DNA from: Nocardioides solisilvae | Lineage (GTDB): Bacteria; Actinomycetota; Actinomycetes; Propionibacteriales; Nocardioidaceae | DNA: 64,000 bases | Direction: 5' to 3' | NCBI RefSeq assembly: GCF_003194625.1 | Contig: NZ_QHKX01000001.1 | Coordinates: 930,001-994,000 of the forward strand | Part shown: piece after piece, positions 9,671 through 16,833 of the stretch | Position numbering within the stretch: position 1 is the stretch's first letter | How the letters are laid out: every line of letters begins with the position of its first letter | The notes under the pieces: generated by a model | Seen by the model: the letters and a program-made list of their open reading frames with translations, nothing else | Database searches by the model: none | What the model was told of the DNA's origin: nothing | Made by a program: the position numbers and the translations under genes

Positions 9671-10833
9671 GCGCGAACCCGTTCACCGAGCCCGAGGAGC
9701 GCCTGGCGCTGCGCGAGGCCGTCGCCAAGCTGGCCGGCAAGTACGGCCGGGAGTACGTCGAGAAGCAGGCCGCCGAGGGCGGCAAGACCACCGAGCTGTG
9801 GCTCGAGATGGGCCGCAACGGCTTCCTCGGCGTCAACATCGCCGAGGAGTACGGCGGCGGCGGGGGCGGCATGTCCGACCTGGCCGCGGTGCTCGAGGAG
9901 GCGGCCGGCCAGGGTGCCCCGCTGCTCATGATGGTCGTCAGCCAGGCGATCTGCGGCTCGATCATCGGCCGCTACGGCACCGACGAGCAGAAGCAGCGCT
10001 GGCTGCCCGGCATCGCCGACGGCACCATCACCATGGCCTTCGGCATCACCGAGGCCGACGCCGGCTCCAACTCCCACAACATCACCACCACCGCGCGCCG
10101 CGACGGCGACGAGTGGGTGCTCAAGGGCCAGAAGACCTACATCTCCGGGGTCGACGAGGCCCAGCTGGTCCTCATCGTCGCCCGCACCGAGGACGCGAAG
10201 ACCGGCAAGCTGAAGCCGGCGCTCTTCGTCGTGCCCACCGACGCCGAGGGGTTCGGCAAGCAGGTCATCCCGATGGCCTGGTCGGCGCCCGAGAAGCAGT
10301 TCACCCTCTTCATCGACGACGTCCGGCTGCCGGCCGACGCGCTCGTCGGCGACGAGGACGCCGGCCTGGTGCAGCTCTTCGCCGGGCTCAACCCCGAGCG
10401 GATCATGGGCGCGGCGTTCTCCTGCGGCATGGCGAAGTTCGCCATCGACCGTGCCGTGGAGTACGCGAAGACCCGCACCGTCTGGAAGGCGCCGATCGGC
10501 GCCCACCAGGGCATCGCGCACCCGCTCGCCAAGGCGAAGATCGAGCTGGAGCAGGCCCGCCTGCTGTGGCAGAAGGCGGCCGCCATGTACGACGCGGGCG
10601 ACGACTTCGGCGCCGGCGAGTACGCCAACATGGCGAAGTACGCCGGCGGCGAGATCGCCTGCAACGCGACCGACATCGCGGTGCACACCCACGGCGGCAA
10701 CGGCCTGACGGTGGAGTACGGCCTGGCCAACATGATGGTCGCCGCGCGGCTGGGCCGGATCGCCCCGGTGAGCCGCGAGATGATCCTCAACTTCGTGGCC
10801 ATGCACTCCCTGGGCCTGCCGAAGTCCTACTGA
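9667..10833 (+). CDS. Acyl-CoA dehydrogenase (second in operon)
   Basis: A 388-residue flavin-dependent acyl-CoA dehydrogenase with FGITEADAGSNSHNI, VLKGQKTYISGVDEA, FVVPTDAEGFGK and AVHTHGGNGLTVEYGLANMM. The MCAD-type catalytic Glu position reads RIAPVS, so it is not conserved. A Glu in LNPERIMGAA is the likely G-helix base. It is clearly divergent from the first dehydrogenase, so it probably acts on a different chain length or at a different step. The start (ATGA overlap) is preceded by a purine-rich GAGGGAGAGGGAG run. It is the last gene of the operon and a 16-bp hairpin follows. Confidence 0.92.
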   Translation: MSANPFTEPEERLALREAVAKLAGKYGREYVEKQAAEGGKTTELWLEMGRNGFLGVNIAEEYGGGGGGMSDLAAVLEEAAGQGAPLLMMVVSQAICGSIIGRYGTDEQKQRWLPGIADGTITMAFGITEADAGSNSHNITTTARRDGDEWVLKGQKTYISGVDEAQLVLIVARTEDAKTGKLKPALFVVPTDAEGFGKQVIPMAWSAPEKQFTLFIDDVRLPADALVGDEDAGLVQLFAGLNPERIMGAAFSCGMAKFAIDRAVEYAKTRTVWKAPIGAHQGIAHPLAKAKIELEQARLLWQKAAAMYDAGDDFGAGEYANMAKYAGGEIACNATDIAVHTHGGNGLTVEYGLANMMVAARLGRIAPVSREMILNFVAMHSLGLPKSY

Positions 10834-10861
10834 CGCCCACCCCCTCCCGGGGCTCGCACAG

Positions 10862-10900
10862 CGAAGGGCCCGCAGCCGGTGGTCGGCTGCGGGCCCTTCG
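10862..10900 (+). terminator. Strong hairpin terminator after the acyl-CoA operon
   Basis: CGAAGGGCCCGCAGCC (10862-10877) pairs perfectly with GGCTGCGGGCCCTTCG (10885-10900) around a 7-nt loop, 28 nt after the last stop. It lacks a long U-tract, as is common in high-GC actinobacteria, and could also stop the convergent minus-strand sigma operon. Confidence 0.75.
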
Positions 10901-10956
10901 TCGTGGGCGGCGGCGGGGCCGGGGCCGGACCAGTGGATCCCCGGACGCGCCGCCGC

Positions 10957-11265
10957 CTACCCCCCGCCGAACCAGCGACGGCGCCGTGCGGGCGCCGGCG
11001 ACTCGCCGGGGGTGTCCTCGGTCGCCGCGGCAGCTGCCACCGGGAGCCTGGTGAGGTCCTCGACCTGCGTGCGCAGGGAGGCCGGCGGGGCGAGCTCGAT
11101 CCCGACCGAGAGCAGCTCGGCCGCGTCGCGGACGTCCTCCACGTCGCCCCGGCACTCGGCGCACTGCACGAGGTGGCCCTCGAACCGCAGCCGCTCGATC
11201 CCCTCCAGCCCCTCGAGGGCGTAGGCGACCGACATGTCGTGGACCGGGCTGGTCGCCGCGCTCAT
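10957..11265 (-). CDS. Soluble zinc-finger anti-sigma-like protein
   Basis: A 102-residue protein with the putative zinc-finger anti-sigma (zf-HC2) core: MSVAYALEGLEGIERLRFEGH followed by LVQCAECRGDV. The HxxxCxxC motif is the zinc site of ZAS-type anti-sigma factors. Unlike RskA there is no transmembrane helix or extracellular domain; the tail is Ala/Arg-rich and ends RRRRWFGGG. It overlaps the sigma-like gene upstream by 4 bp (ATGA), so the two form a cognate pair. A soluble form suggests cytoplasmic, perhaps redox-sensitive, control rather than transmembrane signalling. That is inference. Confidence 0.8.
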   Translation of the reverse strand: MSAATSPVHDMSVAYALEGLEGIERLRFEGHLVQCAECRGDVEDVRDAAELLSVGIELAPPASLRTQVEDLTRLPVAAAAATEDTPGESPAPARRRRWFGGG

Positions 11266-11882
11266 GCGAGCACCTCGCGCTGGTCGTGCTGTCCGTCGGG
11301 GTGGCCGGCACGCACCCCCGCGGCGTGCCGGTCACCGTCCGGGGTCCCCTCCCGGGTCCCGTTGTGCAGCTGCGCCAGGTGGAGCATCGCGCGGTGCAGC
11401 GTGCTGACCGCGGTGCCCGGCGCCCAGCCGAGCCGCTGGTCGGCGACCCCCACCGCGTGACCCCGCAGGTAGACCTCGGCGAGCGCCTCGCGCTCGTCCT
11501 CCTCCAGCCCGGGGAGCCAGCCGCGGTCGGGCGGGAAGGCGCGGACCTCGGCGTCGCCGCTCCGCTGCGCCGGCACGCGGGCCCGCGTCCGCTGGCGGGC
11601 GACCGCCCGGGCATGCGCGACGCCGAGCAGCCACGGCAGGCTCGCCCCCTCGGGGATCTCGACCTCGCCCTGCCAGAGCGCGGCGTAGGCCTCCACCACG
11701 ACCTCGTGGGCCTCGGGGCCGGGGCCCAGGACGCGCGACACCAGGCCGAGCACCCGCCCGGCCGTGAGGTCGTAGAGGTGCACCAGGGAACGCGCGTCGC
11801 GCTGGGCGCACCGCGTCAGCAGGTACTCGACCCGGCCGAACAGGTCGGCCGGCGACCCGGTGGTGGGGAGGTTCCTCGTCAT
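11262..11882 (-). CDS. ECF-like sigma factor paired with a soluble anti-sigma
   Basis: A 206-residue sigma-70-like protein. The sigma-2 region is weak: LVHLYDLTAGRVLGLVSRVL, then EAHEVVVEAYAALWQG. A clearer sigma-4 region follows: EREALAEVYLRGHAVGVADQ and RLGWAPGTAVSTLHRAML. The acidic helix typical of region 2.2 is degenerate. The GHAVGVADQ segment replaces the usual YSEIA-type helix, so DNA recognition may be altered. The ATG at 11882 is the only good start. The downstream gene overlaps by 4 bp and encodes a zinc-finger anti-sigma. No SigK-type promoter is visible in front of it. The gene is separated from pcm by about 110 nt containing a stem-loop. Confidence 0.75.
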   Translation of the reverse strand: MTRNLPTTGSPADLFGRVEYLLTRCAQRDARSLVHLYDLTAGRVLGLVSRVLGPGPEAHEVVVEAYAALWQGEVEIPEGASLPWLLGVAHARAVARQRTRARVPAQRSGDAEVRAFPPDRGWLPGLEEDEREALAEVYLRGHAVGVADQRLGWAPGTAVSTLHRAMLHLAQLHNGTREGTPDGDRHAAGVRAGHPDGQHDQREVLA

Positions 11883-11948
11883 GGTCGCCCATCTTGGAGA
11901 ACCCCTCGGGCGAATGGGGGTTCGGGCCCCGGGATTCACCCATTTCGA

Positions 11949-11971
11949 GGACCGGCCCGCCCGACCGGTCC
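11949..11971 (-). terminator. Stem-loop between pcm and the sigma-factor gene
   Basis: GGACCGG and CCGGTCC form perfect 7-bp arms around a 9-nt loop, 21 nt downstream of the pcm stop on the minus strand. It may terminate the sigK-rskA-pcm transcript. There is no T-tract, so confidence is limited. Confidence 0.4.
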
Positions 11972-11992
11972 AGACCAGTCGGTGACAGCGAG

Positions 11993-12580
11993 TTACATCT
12001 TGGGTTGCACGCCGGGTGACGGTTCGGTGGCGCTCTCCACCAGGGGGACGAAGCGGTACTGCCCGTGCTCGGTGACCCGATCGGCGGTGACCCGGAGCAT
12101 CCGCCCCTCGACCGGGGCCACCATCACCCCGTCGTCGGCCAGCTGCGCCCGCAGCGCCTCGGGGAGCCGGTGGGCCATCGCGGAGACGAGGACGCGGTCG
12201 TACGGTGCGTGCTCGGGCAGCCCGAGCACGCCCGGGCGGGCGGGCTCGATGCTGGTCCACGGCTGCCCGGTCGCCGCGAGGTGGTGACGCCCCAGGGTCA
12301 CGAGCTCGTCGACCAGCTCCACGCCCCGGACCCGGCCCGTCGGGCCGACCAGGTGGCCCAGCAGCGCGGTGGTCCACCCCGAGCCGGAGCCCACGTCGAG
12401 GACCCGCTGCCCGGGCCGCACGTCGAGCAGCCGGAGCATCGCGGCGACCGTCCGCGGCTGCGAGCTGGTCTGGCCGGCGCCGATCTCGAGCGGTCCGTCG
12501 TACGACGCCCGGTCGCGGACCGACTCCGGCAGGAACCCCTCCCGGGGGAACGCCTCGAACGCCCGGTCGACGGCGTCCAT
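11993..12580 (-). CDS. pcm: Protein-L-isoaspartate O-methyltransferase
   Basis: A 195-residue methyltransferase of the PCMT family, which repairs isoaspartyl residues in damaged proteins using S-adenosylmethionine. It has the N-terminal FPREGFLPESVRDRASYDG region and IGAGQTSSQPRTVAAML, the family's substrate motif. These are followed by the SAM loop VLDVGSGSGWTTALLGHLVG and RVLVSAMAHRLPEAL. Its ATG shares one base with the rskA stop (TGATG), so it is translated from the sigK-rskA transcript. Linking protein repair to the SigK response is an inference from this coupling. The length is slightly short for the family but the core is complete. Confidence 0.87.
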   Translation of the reverse strand: MDAVDRAFEAFPREGFLPESVRDRASYDGPLEIGAGQTSSQPRTVAAMLRLLDVRPGQRVLDVGSGSGWTTALLGHLVGPTGRVRGVELVDELVTLGRHHLAATGQPWTSIEPARPGVLGLPEHAPYDRVLVSAMAHRLPEALRAQLADDGVMVAPVEGRMLRVTADRVTEHGQYRFVPLVESATEPSPGVQPKM

Positions 12581-13299
12581 CAGCCCAGCTCGAAGAGGAC
12601 GATCGGCTCCCCGGACGGCTCCTCGGAACCGCCCTCGGGCTCGACGGTGATCCCGACGGCCGTGGCGGCGGTGGCGTCGCCCTCGAGCAGCACGGTCTGG
12701 TCGGAGCGGCGGGGCATGACGCCTGCGGGGACCATGTCGCCGGCGGGCGACTGGAACCAGATCTGGTAGTCGCGGCCCTCGGGGGCCGGCGGCATCGCCT
12801 CGGTGACGAGGACGGCGCGCCCGGCCTCGCGGGAGCGGACCAGCGTGGCCCGCGCCTCGCCCACCTCGACCTCGACGCGGTCGGCGCCGGTGTCGGCGAG
12901 CACCCGCTCGCTGGCGGTGAGGCTGCGCGAGGTGCCGTCGCCCCCGGCGGGGTCGTCCTGGGGCCACACGGCGACGCCGACGCCGATCCCCACCGCCGCG
13001 ACGGCCGCGGCGGCGACGAGTGCCGGCAGCCAGCGCGGGCGGGCGCCGCGACGGGTGCGCCGCGCGGTGCGCGGCGGCAGCGGCCGCACCGTCCGGGCGT
13101 CGGCCAGCACGCGCTCGCGCAGCGCCTCGGGCGGCGCCGCCGGTGCCAGCCCGGTGAGCAGGGCGGCGGCCTCCCGGAAGGAGTCCACCTCGGCCCGGCA
13201 CTCGGGGCACCCCTCGAGGTGCCGTTCGAACTGCGCCTGCTCGAGCTCGTCGACGGCGTGGATCGCATAGGCACCAGAGAGGGCGTGGATGTCGCTCAT
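12580..13299 (-). CDS. rskA: Membrane anti-sigma factor, RskA-like
   Basis: A 239-residue anti-sigma-K-type protein. The cytoplasmic ZAS domain has HALSGAYAIHAVDELEQAQ, then FERHLEGCPECRAEVDSFRE (HxxxCxxC). A single transmembrane helix follows (WLPALVAAAAVAAVGIGVGV, about residues 95-115). The extracellular RskA fold includes RDYQIWFQSPAGDMVPAGVM and ends IVLFELG. It is expected to hold SigK at the membrane until regulated proteolysis releases it. It overlaps sigK by 4 bp and pcm by 1 bp. The pairing with a fasciclin lipoprotein gene upstream mirrors the mycobacterial sigK-rskA-mpt83 arrangement. Confidence 0.88.
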   Translation of the reverse strand: MSDIHALSGAYAIHAVDELEQAQFERHLEGCPECRAEVDSFREAAALLTGLAPAAPPEALRERVLADARTVRPLPPRTARRTRRGARPRWLPALVAAAAVAAVGIGVGVAVWPQDDPAGGDGTSRSLTASERVLADTGADRVEVEVGEARATLVRSREAGRAVLVTEAMPPAPEGRDYQIWFQSPAGDMVPAGVMPRRSDQTVLLEGDATAATAVGITVEPEGGSEEPSGEPIVLFELG

Positions 13300-13895
13300 G
13301 ACGCCACTCCCATCTGGTCGCGCAACCGGATCAGTCCGTCCCGGATGCGGGTCTTGGCCGTGCCGACCGGTAGGTCGAGCAACCTGGCCACTTCCGTGTG
13401 CGTGTATCCACCGAAGAAGGCGAGGCCCACGGCCTCGCGCTGCACCTCGGTGAGCGACTCCATCGCCTGCCGGACCCGGTGGGCGTCCAGCGCGGCGGTC
13501 GCCGCGTCGGAGGTGGCGTCGTGGGCCACCTCCTGGTTCTGCTCGTGGTACGTCGCCTCGCGGCGGGTGCTGGCCTCCGCGGCCCGCACCCGGTCGACTG
13601 CGCGGCGGTGGGCGATGGTCATCAGCCACGCCAGCGCCGAGCCCCGCGAGACGTCGTACCGGGCGGCCGTGCGCCACACCTCGAGGAAGATCTCCTGCGT
13701 GACCTCCTCCGACTGCGCGGGGTCGCGCAGCACCCGCAGCACCAGCCCGTGCACGCGCGGTGCGGTGGCGTCGTAGACGCGGGCGAAGGCCTGCTCGTCG
13801 CCGCGGGCGGAGAGCCGCAGCAGCCCGGCGAGGTCGTCGCCCGTCCCCCCCGGGTCACCGGAGGGGACGGGCGAGAGGTGGCTCATGGCGTCCAT
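13296..13895 (-). CDS. sigK: ECF sigma factor, SigK-like
   Basis: A 199-residue ECF sigma factor. Region 2 reads DEQAFARVYDATAPRVHGLV, then QSEEVTQEIFLEVWRTAARY and SALAWLMTIAHRRAVDRVRA. Region 4 reads LTEVQREAVGLAFFGGYTHT, then EVARLLDLPVGTAKTRIRDG. ATG at 13895 gives MDAMSHL; the internal ATG three codons later is also possible. It sits 25 nt after the fasciclin gene and overlaps the anti-sigma gene. Two promoters with a CCAATCC -35 and a CGAA(T/C) -10 are found upstream of the fasciclin and oxidoreductase genes, close to the CCATCC/CGAAT type described for SigK. It therefore probably activates its own operon. Confidence 0.9.
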   Translation of the reverse strand: MDAMSHLSPVPSGDPGGTGDDLAGLLRLSARGDEQAFARVYDATAPRVHGLVLRVLRDPAQSEEVTQEIFLEVWRTAARYDVSRGSALAWLMTIAHRRAVDRVRAAEASTRREATYHEQNQEVAHDATSDAATAALDAHRVRQAMESLTEVQREAVGLAFFGGYTHTEVARLLDLPVGTAKTRIRDGLIRLRDQMGVAS

Positions 13896-13920
13896 GGAAC
13901 TACCCGGGTGGTGACCCGGA

Positions 13921-14604
13921 TCAGGGCATCAGGACCGAGTCGATGACGTAGACCGTCGCGTTGGCGGTCGGGACGTTGCCGCAGAGCACGGCCGCCTCCT
14001 CGTCGCCGACGGTCCACATCTCGCCCTCGCCCATGACCTCGATGGTGTCGCCGTTGAGCGTGGTGTGCTCGCCGCCGACCTCGTCCGGACCCAGCTGGCC
14101 CTCGACCACGTGGTGGGTCAGCACCTGGGTCAGCGCCTCCTTGTCCTTCAGCAGCGCGTTGAGGTCCTTCTTCGGGATCTCGGCGAAGGCGTCGTTCGTC
14201 GGGGCGAAGACGGTGAGGGCCTCGGCGTTGTTGAGGGTGTCGACCAGGTCGGCCTCGCCGACTGCGGTGACCAGGGTCTGCAGGAGCGGGTTGCCCGAGG
14301 CGGCGGTGGCCACCGGCTGCTCGGCCATGGTGCCCAGGGAGCCGTCACCCTCGGCGGGCAGCGCGCTGCAGGCCTCGCCGAAGACCGCGGCGGCGGGGTC
14401 GCCGGCGGCCGCGTCGTCGCTCGGCGACTCCATCGGCGACTCCGACTCCATCTCGTCGGCCGGGGTCTCGGAGGTGGTGGTCTCGTTGGCCGTGGTGTCG
14501 GCGTCGTCGTCGCTGTCGCCGCAGGCGGCGAGGCCGAGCGAGAGGGTGAGGGCCAGGGCGGCCAGGCCCCCGGTGCGGGCGGTGCGTCGGGTCGTGGTGC
14601 GCAT
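13921..14604 (-). CDS. Fasciclin-domain lipoprotein (MPT83/MPT70-like)
   Basis: A 227-residue secreted lipoprotein. A basic N-terminus and hydrophobic helix lead to the lipobox LAAC with Cys28, followed by an acidic, Thr/Ser-rich linker. The single fasciclin (FAS1) domain shows AASGNPLLQTLVTAVGEADL, then LTVFAPTNDAFAEIPKKDLN (H1 motif) and LTHHVVEGQLGPDE, ending ATVYVIDSVLMP. FAS1 domains mediate adhesion or protein contacts at the cell surface. A SigK-type promoter lies 50-80 nt upstream and GAAGGACGAG serves as ribosome-binding site. It precedes sigK in the same direction, matching the mycobacterial SigK regulon that includes mpt70 and mpt83. Confidence 0.9.
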   Translation of the reverse strand: MRTTTRRTARTGGLAALALTLSLGLAACGDSDDDADTTANETTTSETPADEMESESPMESPSDDAAAGDPAAAVFGEACSALPAEGDGSLGTMAEQPVATAASGNPLLQTLVTAVGEADLVDTLNNAEALTVFAPTNDAFAEIPKKDLNALLKDKEALTQVLTHHVVEGQLGPDEVGGEHTTLNGDTIEVMGEGEMWTVGDEEAAVLCGNVPTANATVYVIDSVLMP

Positions 14605-14655
14605 GATCTCGTCCTTCGGTTGCGGGGAAGACCTTCTCGGTCGGTGTCGTAGGGG

Positions 14656-14683
14656 ATTCGCGGCCGCGGGGGGAGCGGATTGG
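14656..14683 (-). promoter_or_regulatory. SigK-type promoter of the fasciclin gene
   Basis: On the minus strand a -35 CCAATCC (14683-14677) and a -10 CGAAT (14660-14656) are separated by 16 nt. The same CGACCAATCCG-type -35 and a CGAAC -10 precede the oxidoreductase gene. This resembles the CCATCC/CGAAT promoters of mycobacterial SigK. The predicted leader is about 45 nt. Confidence 0.6.
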
Positions 14684-14701
14684 TCGGATCCGGGAAAAGT
14701 T

Positions 14702-16219
14702 TCAGGAGACCCGGACGAGGACCTCCTGCAGGCCGCTGGCCCCGTCGGGGAACGGCGCGGCGCGGACCTCGGTCTGGACCTCGCCGTCGGTGGTGGTGGC
14801 CCGGACGGCCAGCCGCCGGGTGCCGGGCTCGGCGTCCCACGGCAGGTACCACTGGCGCCAGTAGTCCACCCCCGCGTCGGGGCCCAGCTCGCACTCCTGC
14901 CACGGGCCGCCGTCCACCCGCACCTCGACCCGGGCGACGCCGCGGCCCTGGGCCCACGCCACCCCGCCGACCACCGTGCGGCCGGCGTCGAGCTCGGCGA
15001 AGGGGCGCGGGGTGTCGATCCGGCTGGAGACCTTGACCGGCCCCTGCTCCGCCCAGCCGCGCTCGGTCCAGTACGCCGCCTGCTCGGCGAAGGTGGTCAG
15101 CGTGAGCCGGGTCAGCCACTTGGTGGAGCCGACGTAGCCGTAGAGGCCCGGCGTGACCAGCCGCGCCGGGAAGCCGTGCTGGCGGGGGAGCGGCTCCCCG
15201 TTCATCCCGACCGCGACCAGCGGCTCACGGCCGTCGAGCACCACCTCGAGGGGGGTGCTGATCGTGAATCCGTCCACGTCGGTGGAGAGCACCTGGTCGG
15301 CTCCGGTGTCGGCCGCGGAGCGCACGCCCGCCCTCGCCAGCAGCGCCGGCAGCGGGACGCCCAGCCAGCGGGCGGCGCCGACGTACCCCCCGCCGACCTC
15401 GTTGCTCACGCAGGTCATGGTGATGTCGCGCTCGACCATCGGCATCGCGAGCAGGTCGTCGAAGGTGAGCTCGACCTCGCGGGCGACGTCGCCGTCGATC
15501 CGCAGGCGCCACCCGTCCAGGTCGACGACGGGGAGCACGAGGCGGGTGTCGATCCGGTAGAAGTCGTCGACCGGGGTGCGGAACGGCGAGATCCCCGGCA
15601 CCTCGCCCTCCAGCCCGGCCGGCAGCGGCGGCAGGGGGCGGCGGGCGGCCGGCAGCACCACGTCGGCGATCGCCGTGCGGGTCCGGACCAGCCACTGGCC
15701 CGTCGCCGCGAGCGCCACCGCGACCCCGCCGGCGACCAGGAAGGCGCGCCGCCCCGGGGCGGTCGCCGGCGCCTGCGGCGCGGTGGGCGGCGGCCCCAGG
15801 CGGCGGAGCACCAGCACGCCCACCCCTGCCGTCACCAGGGCGGGGAAGGCGGCCGCCGGACCTCCCTCGGGGCGGGTCACCGCCGCCGCGCCGGCGAGCG
15901 CGGCGAGCCCGACGACCAGGGCCGTCCCGAGCGCCGGCCGGCGCCGGGCCACCAGGCCGGCGCCCGCGGCGAGGAGCAGGGTCACCACCAGCACGCTGCC
16001 GAGCAGGACGGGCTTGTCGGCCGTGCCGAACGTCGCGACCGCCCACTCCTTGACCGGGGTGGGGGTCAGGTCGATCACCGTCGAGCCGACGGCGGGGACG
16101 GGGGAGGTGGCCGGGTCGGTGAGCCCGGCGGCAAGGTGGCCGGACGCGCCGCCGACCAGGGCCGCCAGGACGCCGGCCAGGGCGGAGCGGGCGCGCGCGA
16201 CCGTCACGGGGGGTGTCAT
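14702..16219 (-). CDS. Membrane-bound sulfite-oxidase-family molybdopterin oxidoreductase
   Basis: A 505-residue protein. About four transmembrane helices occupy roughly the first 180 residues, followed by a periplasmic-side molybdopterin domain of the sulfite oxidase/YedY type. That domain includes ITMTCVSNEVGGGYVGAARW, whose Cys would ligate molybdenum, MNGEPLPRQHGFPARLVTPG and YGYVGSTKWLTRL. A C-terminal Mo-co dimerisation-like domain has GVAWAQGRGVARVEVRVDGG and QWYLPWDAEPG. The natural substrate is unknown; methionine-sulfoxide or sulfite chemistry is possible. It has its own SigK-type promoter, so it likely belongs to the SigK regulon with the fasciclin lipoprotein. The -10 ends 7 nt before the ATG, so the mRNA may be leaderless. 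Confidence 0.87.
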   Translation of the reverse strand: MTPPVTVARARSALAGVLAALVGGASGHLAAGLTDPATSPVPAVGSTVIDLTPTPVKEWAVATFGTADKPVLLGSVLVVTLLLAAGAGLVARRRPALGTALVVGLAALAGAAAVTRPEGGPAAAFPALVTAGVGVLVLRRLGPPPTAPQAPATAPGRRAFLVAGGVAVALAATGQWLVRTRTAIADVVLPAARRPLPPLPAGLEGEVPGISPFRTPVDDFYRIDTRLVLPVVDLDGWRLRIDGDVAREVELTFDDLLAMPMVERDITMTCVSNEVGGGYVGAARWLGVPLPALLARAGVRSAADTGADQVLSTDVDGFTISTPLEVVLDGREPLVAVGMNGEPLPRQHGFPARLVTPGLYGYVGSTKWLTRLTLTTFAEQAAYWTERGWAEQGPVKVSSRIDTPRPFAELDAGRTVVGGVAWAQGRGVARVEVRVDGGPWQECELGPDAGVDYWRQWYLPWDAEPGTRRLAVRATTTDGEVQTEVRAAPFPDGASGLQEVLVRVS

Positions 16220-16226
16220 GGGGAGG

Positions 16227-16255
16227 GTTCGTCACCGCGGTGCCGGACGGATTGG
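16227..16255 (-). promoter_or_regulatory. SigK-type promoter of the oxidoreductase gene
   Basis: Minus-strand CCAATCC (16255-16249) and CGAAC (16231-16227) are spaced by 17 nt. The -35 lies inside the same CGACCAATCCG context as the fasciclin promoter. The -10 is followed after 7 nt by the ATG, predicting a leaderless transcript. Confidence 0.58.
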
Positions 16256-16278
16256 TCGCGCCGGGGAGACTGGCCCGC

Positions 16279-16833
16279 ATGGCGATCGAGGTGGTGCCGT
16301 GGACTCCCGCGTGGGCGGAGGCCTTCGAGGAGCTCGCGGCCGTGCTCCGGGAGGCGCTGCGCGACGTGCCGTCGGCGATCGTCGAGCACGTCGGCTCCAC
16401 GTCGGTGCCGGGGCTGGCGGCGAAGCCGGTGCTGGACGTCGACGTGGTCGTGGCCGCCGCCGACGTGGAGGCGGCCGTCGACGCGCTGGAGGGGATCGGC
16501 TACCTGCACCGGGGCGATCTGGGGGTGACCGGACGCGAGGCGTTCGCGGCCCCCGACCTGGAGCCGCGGCGGCACGTCTACGTCTGCCTCGCCGGCACCC
16601 TCGCGGTCCGCAACCACCTCGCCGTCCGCGACGTGCTGCGGGCGCGCGACGACCTGCGCGACGAGTACGCCGCCACCAAGCGAATGCTCGCGGCCCAGCC
16701 TGAGATGGACGTCGAGACCTACGTGGCGGGCAAGTCGGTGGTGCTGCAGAAGGTGCTCGCCGAGTCCGACCTCACCGAGGAGGAGCGGCTCGCGGTGCTG
16801 CTGCTCAACGGGCCCGCTCGACCTGCTCCTTGA
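16279..16833 (+). CDS. GrpB/UPF0157 family nucleotidyltransferase-like protein
   Basis: A 184-residue member of the GrpB family, which adopts a nucleotidyltransferase fold. Signature segments are VVPWTPAWAEAFEELAAVLR and IVEHVGSTSVPGLAAKPVLD followed by VDVVV; the GSTS...D-V-D pattern is the NTase-like site. A second conserved segment reads RRHVYVCLAGTLAVRNHLAV then RDVLRA. The family's biological role is not established, though some members are linked to coenzyme A metabolism or RNA ligation. I use ATG at 16279, where similarity begins. It faces a large glycosyltransferase gene and their 3' ends overlap by 29 bp. Confidence 0.85.
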   Translation: MAIEVVPWTPAWAEAFEELAAVLREALRDVPSAIVEHVGSTSVPGLAAKPVLDVDVVVAAADVEAAVDALEGIGYLHRGDLGVTGREAFAAPDLEPRRHVYVCLAGTLAVRNHLAVRDVLRARDDLRDEYAATKRMLAAQPEMDVETYVAGKSVVLQKVLAESDLTEEERLAVLLLNGPARPAP

